Below, piece after piece: positions 60,349 through 64,000 of a stretch of 64,000 bases of DNA; the stretch's first letter is position 1, and every line of letters starts with the position of its first letter. Position numbers and translations under genes: made by a program. The DNA is from Herbiconiux sp. SALV-R1 (GTDB lineage Bacteria > Actinomycetota > Actinomycetes > Actinomycetales > Microbacteriaceae), in the NCBI RefSeq assembly GCF_013113715.1, contig NZ_CP053344.1, positions 806,001 to 870,000 of the forward strand, given 5' to 3'. The notes beneath the pieces were generated by a model. The model did not search any database. It was given only the letters and a program-made list of their open reading frames with translations, and was not told where the DNA came from.

Positions 60349-60969
60349 TTACAAACGCGAGGCGAACTCCGACACGACGTCGGCCGAGACCGCCTTCAAC
60401 TCGGCCGAGGTGGGGCCGGGTTCGGCGATGAAGACCGCCTTGCGGTAGTACTGCAGCTCGCGGATCGACTCGAGGATGTCGGCGAGCGCGCGGTGCCCGC
60501 CGGCCTTCTCGGGTGCGTTGAAGTAGACCCGGGGGAACCAGCGGCGGGCGAGCTCCTTGATCGAGGAGACGTCGATGCTGCGGTAGTGCAGGTGCCCGTC
60601 GACGCGGGGCATGAACTTCGCGAGGAAGGCCCGGTCGGTGCCGATGGTGTTGCCGGCGAGGGGCGCCTGCTGGGCGCCGGGAACGAACTTCAGGATGTAC
60701 TCGAGCACCTGGTACTCGGCGTCGGCGAGACTCACCCCGTTCGGGATCTCTTCGGCGAGGCCACTGGTCTCGTGCATCGTGGTGACGAAGTCGTTCATGT
60801 TCGCCAGCGCGGAGTCGTCGGGCTTGATGACGATCGCGAACCCGGGGTCGACGAGGTTGAGGTCGAAGTCGGTCACGACGACCGCCACCTCCACCAGCTC
60901 GTCGACCTCGAGGTCGAGCCCCGTCATCTCGCAGTCGATCCACACCAGACGGTCGGAGGGAGCACTCAT
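60349..60969 (-). CDS. orn: Oligoribonuclease
   Basis: DEDDh 3'-5' exoribonuclease degrading 2-5-nt RNA and the linear dinucleotides left from cyclic-di-GMP turnover. It has 206 residues. [10 protein letters not shown] near residue 9 gives the first Asp-Glu pair, [14 protein letters not shown] the middle Asp, and [11 protein letters not shown] the final His/Asp. ATG 60969 lies 6 bases after TAGACT on the minus strand. The tRNA-His gene follows on the same strand after about 60 bases. Confidence 0.96.
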   Translation of the reverse strand: MSAPSDRLVWIDCEMTGLDLEVDELVEVAVVVTDFDLNLVDPGFAIVIKPDDSALANMNDFVTTMHETSGLAEEIPNGVSLADAEYQVLEYILKFVPGAQQAPLAGNTIGTDRAFLAKFMPRVDGHLHYRSIDVSSIKELARRWFPRVYFNAPEKAGGHRALADILESIRELQYYRKAVFIAEPGPTSAELKAVSADVVSEFASRL

Positions 60970-60975
60970 GCCACG

Positions 60976-60981
60976 AGTCTA
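60976..60981 (-). promoter_or_regulatory. -10 box of leaderless type before orn
   Basis: On the minus strand TAGACT ends 6 bases before the ATG at 60969. Confidence 0.55.
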
Positions 60982-61041
60982 GGCCGTGCCCCCGACGCCG
61001 GCCCGCTGCGGGCGGCTGCGGCAGCCGTGGGCGGCGGTGCC

Positions 61042-61047
61042 TAGACT
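61042..61047 (+). promoter_or_regulatory. -10 box of leaderless type
   Basis: TAGACT ends 7 bases before the ATG at 61055. Confidence 0.5.
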
Positions 61048-61054
61048 GGCGGCG

Positions 61055-61276
61055 ATGATCACCACACTCGCCATCCTCCTCTTCGTCAACGCCGGCTGGA
61101 ACGCCCTCGTCTGGCCCCAGTTCTTCAAGCGCATCTCCCGCGACCCCCGCGCCCACGACGCTCAGGGCAAGCCGACCCGTTTCCTCGTCGTGCACGTCGT
61201 GCTCATCGCCGTCTCCCTCACGATCGCCCTCGCCTCCCTCCTCGCCGGCATCGCCGCCCTCACCGGCGCCTGGTAG
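61055..61276 (+). CDS. Small two-helix membrane protein (SCO4848 type)
   Basis: A 73-residue protein with two hydrophobic helices (about residues 3-22 and 44-68) joined by a basic loop (FKRISRDPRAHDAQGKPTRF). Size and pattern match the conserved actinobacterial family I know as SCO4848-type membrane proteins; function unknown. Its ATG is 7 bases after a TAGACT box. It is the last core gene before the integrated element. Confidence 0.78.
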   Translation: MITTLAILLFVNAGWNALVWPQFFKRISRDPRAHDAQGKPTRFLVVHVVLIAVSLTIALASLLAGIAALTGAW

Positions 61277-61306
61277 CCGCGGCCCGCCGCGCCCATTAAC
61301 GAGAAG

Positions 61307-61329
61307 ACCCGGCGCCAGAGGCGCCGGGT
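61307..61329 (-). terminator. Terminator of the interrupted tRNA-Thr gene
   Basis: ACCCGGCGCC and GGCGCCGGGT form a perfect 10-bp stem with a 3-base loop. Read on the minus strand it lies 18 bases beyond the tRNA-Thr 3' end and is followed by CTTCTC. This shows that the tRNA fragment still has its native downstream flank. Confidence 0.75.
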
Positions 61330-61347
61330 GGTGGGGTGTCGTTCCTG

Positions 61348-61388
61348 TGCCCCTGGCTGGATTCGAACCAGCGACAAACGGATTACAA
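61348..61388 (-). other. 3' fragment of tRNA-Thr (UGU): attachment site and left end of the element
   Basis: On the minus strand, bases equivalent to tRNA positions 33-73 are intact: loop TTGTAA with anticodon TGT, stem strand TCCGT, a 5-base variable loop, T arm GCTGG-TTCGAAT-CCAGC, acceptor strand CAGGGGC and A73. The 5' half is missing: upstream bases neither pair with TCCGT nor contain a GCCCCTG acceptor strand. A break in the anticodon loop is a classic crossover place for tyrosine integrases, so this is read as one end of an integrated element. The intact tRNA should lie at its far end. Confidence 0.78.
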
Positions 61389-61424
61389 CCGCGCAGGTTC
61401 GACGCCGGTGGTCACCCTCAGCAC

Positions 61425-61787
61425 CTACCGTGCCGCGTCGGGACGCTGACTCTGTTCCCACTCCGGCGCCAGCCCATGCGCCAGCTCATCCGTTCCCTCC
61501 CGGCCTCTGCGGGAAAGCTCATCCAGAAGCAACCTGGTGGGGACGAACTTCAGTCGGTTCTGGACGTCCCGCTGCACGTCGTCGATGCTCATGATGCCGG
61601 CGCAGACGAGACCTACCACGATGTCGGCGTTGTAAGCGCGGGCACACTCGACCACGGCTCGGGCGGGGGGTCGGTTTGTCCGGAACCACGTGGAAACACT
61701 TGTCGGGCTCGCACCAATTTTGGACGCCACAGAGCGAACGGATTCTCCTCCTGACGCCTGGTCGACCCATTCGCGCCAAGTGATCAT
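61425..61787 (-). CDS. Small HTH immunity-repressor-like protein
   Basis: A 120-residue protein beginning MITWREWVDQASGGESVRSV, with an HTH about residues 17-38 (VASKIGASPTSVSTWF). The following PPARAVVECARAYNADIVVGL is typical of repressors of temperate actinobacteriophages. It is divergent from the integrase across 145 bases that should hold the switch promoters, including a CCCC...GGGG inverted repeat (61804-61817). Its stop codon lies 36 bases from the tRNA-Thr fragment, so the attachment site is just behind the repressor 3' end. Role in lysogeny is inferred. Confidence 0.78.
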   Translation of the reverse strand: MITWREWVDQASGGESVRSVASKIGASPTSVSTWFRTNRPPARAVVECARAYNADIVVGLVCAGIMSIDDVQRDVQNRLKFVPTRLLLDELSRRGREGTDELAHGLAPEWEQSQRPDAAR

Positions 61788-61932
61788 GGGACTGACTATC
61801 CCAATCCCCCCTGAATGGGGTTCACAGGATAACTACTACTGAGGTGTCCAGTTTGCCGCACACGGTAGTTGCGGGAGGCAGGGGGCGTATCTACGCTTCC
61901 GGAACTCACAACACGAGACAGGGGGAAAGACA

Positions 61933-62811
61933 TTGCAACATGACACACCGCGACTGCATCTCGTTTCCGCACTCGACTTCTGGGAGTCCTACCTCAAAGC
62001 AGAGGGATCATCCGAGGGGTCAATCCGGCAACGTCTCATCCTGCTGCGCGCGCTCGAGCGACGTGCAGGGAAGCCGCTAGCTGAGATCACGCGACTGGAT
62101 CTGATCACCGACCTGGGTAGGACAGGGCTGTCCGCAAGCACCAGGGCGAACTACAAGAGCCTGTACCACACGTTCTTCACGTGGATGCAGGATGAGGGTC
62201 TGAGGCCCGACAACCCGGGGGCGCGCCTCCCGAGAGTGCGGCTCGCGGCGGTGGAAGCGAACCCCACCAGCACCGACGACATCCAGGTTCTCCTGAACAG
62301 CGGTATCTACGCGCGGACGAGGATGTTCGTGCTGATCTACGCCTACCAGGGGTTCAGGGCTCAGGAGATCGCTGCCGTGCGTGGCGAGACGATCGACTGG
62401 CAGAACCGGCGCATCCTTTCGAAGGACGGCAAGGGTGGCAAAGAGGTATGGAGGCCCATCCACGAGATCGTATGGGAGGAGCTGCAGAAGTACCCCAGGC
62501 GGGGTTTCCTGTTCCCGTCGCCATACCGTGAGGGCCAGCACGTGACCGCTCGCAACGTGTCGAACGTGCTCGGGAAGGCCATGCGTCGCGCCGGTATCGC
62601 TCACCGGCCCCACCAGATGCGGGCCTGGTACGCGACCGAGATGATCGACGGGGGAGCCTCCACGGTGGTCGTGGCGGCTGCAATGAGACACGCAGACATG
62701 CAGTCCATCCAGCACTACGTGCGCGTCTCAGACGAGTCCATCGCCGCCGCCCACGACCTTCTCCCGCGGGTAGTTGTTCCATCGAAGTCAGGACGGCGTA
62801 GGGCTGCGTAG
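61933..62811 (+). CDS. int: Tyrosine-family integrase
   Basis: Site-specific recombinase of 292 residues. An N-terminal SAM-like core-binding domain (about residues 10-95) precedes the catalytic domain. The catalytic residues are Arg-142 (QGFRAQE), a Lys in the beta-hairpin (KDGKGGK, 165-170), His-227 and Arg-230 (HQMR), His-253 (MRHADMQ) and the nucleophile Tyr-262 (QHYVRV), so it looks active. The TTG start follows GGGGGAAAG. It is transcribed away from the tRNA-Thr fragment. It most likely catalysed insertion into tRNA-Thr. Confidence 0.92.
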   Translation: MQHDTPRLHLVSALDFWESYLKAEGSSEGSIRQRLILLRALERRAGKPLAEITRLDLITDLGRTGLSASTRANYKSLYHTFFTWMQDEGLRPDNPGARLPRVRLAAVEANPTSTDDIQVLLNSGIYARTRMFVLIYAYQGFRAQEIAAVRGETIDWQNRRILSKDGKGGKEVWRPIHEIVWEELQKYPRRGFLFPSPYREGQHVTARNVSNVLGKAMRRAGIAHRPHQMRAWYATEMIDGGASTVVVAAAMRHADMQSIQHYVRVSDESIAAAHDLLPRVVVPSKSGRRRAA

Positions 62812-62827
62812 TACCCTTTCGTGGGTA

Positions 62828-62903
62828 GCCTCCGTAGCTCAGTGGATAGAGCAGCAGCCTTCTAATCTGTCGGTCGCGAGTTCGAGTCTCGCCGGGGGCA
62901 CCA
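62828..62903 (+). tRNA. tRNA-Arg (anticodon UCU)
   Basis: Acceptor GCCTCCG pairs with CGGGGGC (one T-G wobble), D arm GCTC/GAGC, anticodon loop CTTCTAA, T arm GCGAG-TTCGAGT-CTCGC, A73 and encoded CCA. The anticodon stem is weak: G27-T43 is a wobble and C31 opposite T39 does not pair. It reads AGA, a rare codon in high-GC hosts, and lies inside the element just after the integrase. Element-encoded origin is likely but a captured host gene cannot be excluded. Confidence 0.88.
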
Positions 62904-62921
62904 TGCCCCACCAACGCCTGA

Positions 62922-62960
62922 AAGCCCCGCACAGGCCCGTCTAGGGCTCGTGCGGGGCTT
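62922..62960. terminator. Long hairpin after tRNA-Arg
   Basis: AAGCCCCGCAC and GTGCGGGGCTT form a perfect 11-bp stem, with a second inner stem GCCC/GGGC. It can terminate both the tRNA (plus strand, followed by CTG) and the converging lipoprotein gene, where AAGCCCC...GGGGCTT is followed by TCAGG. Confidence 0.75.
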
Positions 62961-62972
62961 CTGCGTGACGGA

Positions 62973-63422
62973 CTAGTTAAGGCAATCTTGAGATTCGAGC
63001 ACACCGGGAGTTGCAGCGTCGAGTCCGCTCGGTTCGAACGTTGAGAACGTCTCGGCGACAGCCTCAGCGGTCTGGTATGGGACAGCTTCCTCGGTAGATG
63101 GGTCGCGCACAGTGAACCACACACCTACCGCCGGATCATCCTCGAATCCCGGAGCGGTGAACGACGCGGCCACAAACCACGATCCGTCGGTGGCAGAGAT
63201 AGCTGCGATGTCGACTATGGAAGTACCCAGTTGAACGCCATCGAGACCTCGCTGGACTCCCTCTCGAGCGCCATCTGTGACGTCGAGGCAGGTCACGGCG
63301 TCGGTGGGCGTCGGGTCCGGCGGTGGTCCCGGGATTGGACGAGAGCTCGGCAGCGCGCATCCAGTGAGCACGAGAACAGATGCGATGCCGCACGCCGCGA
63401 AGGCGCTTCCCCTGCGATTCAT
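62973..63422 (-). CDS. Predicted lipoprotein of the integrated element
   Basis: A 149-residue protein with a basic N-terminus, hydrophobic core and lipobox LTGC (Cys-22), so it should be lipid-anchored outside the membrane. A Pro-rich linker (PSSRPIPGPPPDPTPTD) leads to a small domain with TDGSWFVAASFTAPG, VGVWFTVRDPS and a C-terminal ESQDCLN. Two further Cys (about 44 and 147) could form a disulfide. I do not recognise the family. Lipoproteins near phage integrases sometimes act in superinfection exclusion; here that is speculation. Confidence 0.75.
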   Translation of the reverse strand: MNRRGSAFAACGIASVLVLTGCALPSSRPIPGPPPDPTPTDAVTCLDVTDGAREGVQRGLDGVQLGTSIVDIAAISATDGSWFVAASFTAPGFEDDPAVGVWFTVRDPSTEEAVPYQTAEAVAETFSTFEPSGLDAATPGVLESQDCLN

Positions 63423-63495
63423 GCGCGCGAGCTTATCGGTTCTGCGTCCGATCGGGCGAGCTTATATCCGGCACTTTGAAGCTGTGGGCTAATGC

Positions 63496-63906
63496 CTAAG
63501 CGGCGGCGAGCTCAAACGGCTGCGGGTGAGTCGCTTCGGCGGCGCCGGTGGATAGCCGGAAGGTGGCGGAAGAGACGCCTTCATGCTTCTTGAAGTACGC
63601 CTCGATGTCAGCGACTGTGCCGTTCTCTTCGAGGGTGACCGGCAGCTGCGCGATGTTGCCATTGCGGGTGGCTTCGGTGCTCATCACGATGACCGCCTGC
63701 GGATGCGCCTCGCCGTGCGAGACGAAGACGGTGGCCGTGCCACCCAGCGAGCGGATGGCCGTCATGACAGTGGATATCCGATCTCCGGGGAACGCCACGA
63801 GGAACGGCTTGCGACCCGCTTCGTTCACGTAGATCGGTGCTTTCACCTGGGCGAGAGCACGCGCAAGAGACGCCGTCAGCTTCCGCCGGTTCGATTCATC
63901 TGCCAT
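63496..63906 (-). CDS. Unrecognised small protein of the integrated element
   Basis: A 136-residue soluble protein without signal, membrane segment or known motif. It begins MADESNRRKLTASLARALAQ and has alternating strands and helices (AGRKPFLVAFPGD, TVMTAIRSLGGTATVFVSH, DIEAYFKKHEGVSSATFRLS). Its ATG lies inside the last codons of the upstream gene (11-base overlap), so the two are translated together. A candidate for an accessory or regulatory phage protein; no function is claimed. Confidence 0.68.
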   Translation of the reverse strand: MADESNRRKLTASLARALAQVKAPIYVNEAGRKPFLVAFPGDRISTVMTAIRSLGGTATVFVSHGEAHPQAVIVMSTEATRNGNIAQLPVTLEENGTVADIEAYFKKHEGVSSATFRLSTGAAEATHPQPFELAAA

Positions 63907-64000
63907 TTCGCCACATCATCTCGTGCTTCGACATGTCCTCCAGGATGCGGGAGTCAGACTCATAGTAGCCATCGTCTATGTCCTTCTGGCTAGAGATGAA
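63896..64000 (-). CDS. C-terminal end of an unrecognised gene, cut by the window edge
   Basis: On the minus strand a frame is open from the window edge to TGA at 63896-63898 and encodes 34 residues. They are acidic and polar (SSQKDIDDGYYESDSRILED, then MSKHEMMWRNGR at the end). The overlap of 11 bases with the next start codon supports its being a real gene in a tightly packed operon. Nothing can be said about its function. Confidence 0.55.
   Translation of the reverse strand, partial: FISSQKDIDDGYYESDSRILEDMSKHEMMWRNGR

Larger units (their letters stand above)
61348..64000. mobile_element. Left end of an integrated phage-like element (right end outside the window)
   Basis: The segment begins at the broken tRNA-Thr and contains an HTH repressor, a tyrosine integrase, a tRNA-Arg, a lipoprotein and short overlapping genes. 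Base composition by eye is less GC-rich than the core, and codons such as AGA, ATA and TTG are more frequent. No structural phage genes are in the visible part, so prophage, satellite or ICE cannot be separated. No second copy of the attachment core was found in the window. Confidence 0.75.

Noticed and set aside
61348-61423. Complete tRNA-Tyr with anticodon GUA
   Set aside because: Shifting the loop to read GTA leaves only three stem pairs and no D arm or 5' acceptor strand can be found. The 3' half fits tRNA-Thr(UGU), broken in the anticodon loop.
61347-61754. Plus-strand frame starting MPLAGFEPATNGL
   Set aside because: This peptide is the typical false translation of the antisense strand of a tRNA 3' half; the rest is antisense to the repressor gene.
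61425-61787. Full mycobacteriophage-type integration-dependent immunity
   Set aside because: The repressor stop codon lies before the attachment core, so integration does not visibly truncate the coding region. Kept only as a weaker architectural resemblance.
62812-62903. tRNA-Arg as the attachment site of the neighbouring integrase
   Set aside because: The integrase is next to the 5' end of this tRNA, whereas elements integrate at the 3' part, and no repeat of its 3' end is visible. The tRNA-Thr fragment is the better site.

Overview
The window is high-GC DNA from an actinobacterium. Its gene set and order (tsf-pyrH-frr-cdsA; glgB-glgE divergent from glgP; treX-treY-treZ; gatC-A-B; mnmA-ligA), many GTG starts, and frequent start codons only 6-7 bases after a TANNNT box fit the family Microbacteriaceae. 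I cannot fix the genus. Apart from the last 2.6 kb this looks like ordinary core chromosome.

Layout. 0-3.7 kb: translation and membrane core cluster (tsf end, pyrH, frr, cdsA, a DivIVA-repeat gene). 3.8-9.5 kb: oligopeptide-type ABC importer operon. 9.5-17.7 kb: two tandem secreted aggregation-promoting-factor-like proteins, a CPA1 antiporter, small and hydrolase genes, an AI-2E-type transporter, and a large membrane/lipoprotein-like protein coupled to a thioredoxin-fold TPR protein. 17.9-29.4 kb: alpha-glucan genes glgB, glgE, glgP and a glgX, interrupted by a TetR/MFS efflux pair with a clear palindromic operator. 29.4-36.4 kb: cysteine desulfurase, mnmA, ligA, hydrolases. 36.4-39.8 kb: gatCAB. 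39.9-47.5 kb: small enzymes, an esterase and aminoacyl-phosphatidylglycerol-synthase-like pair, and DNA polymerase IV. 47.5-53.9 kb: treX-treY-treZ. 54-58.3 kb: a GerW/YtfJ-like protein, then a TPP riboswitch with the ykoE-D-C ECF transporter. 58.3-61.3 kb: a peptidase-S11-like protein lacking catalytic residues, a small metallopeptidase, tRNA-His and oligoribonuclease.

From 61.35 kb to the window end lies the left end of an integrated phage-like element. The 3' part of a tRNA-Thr(UGU), broken at the anticodon loop and still followed by its own terminator, marks the junction. Next come a small HTH repressor, a tyrosine integrase, a tRNA-Arg(UCU), a lipoprotein and at least two overlapping short genes running off the window. 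The other end of the element is outside the window.

The glucan genes work as a network. GlgE extends alpha-glucan from maltose-1-phosphate, GlgB branches it, GlgP and the GlgX debranching enzymes degrade it, and TreX/TreY/TreZ turn it into trehalose. No maltose-1-phosphate supplier (treS/pep2 or glgC/glgM) is visible here.

The observations most worth checking are the element and its tRNA-Thr attachment site, a 103-nt repeat present twice in inverted orientation with compensatory stem changes, the dead S11 peptidase, a membrane protein with an internal lipoprotein signal, the esterase/lipid-aminoacylation pair, and widespread leaderless promoter geometry.
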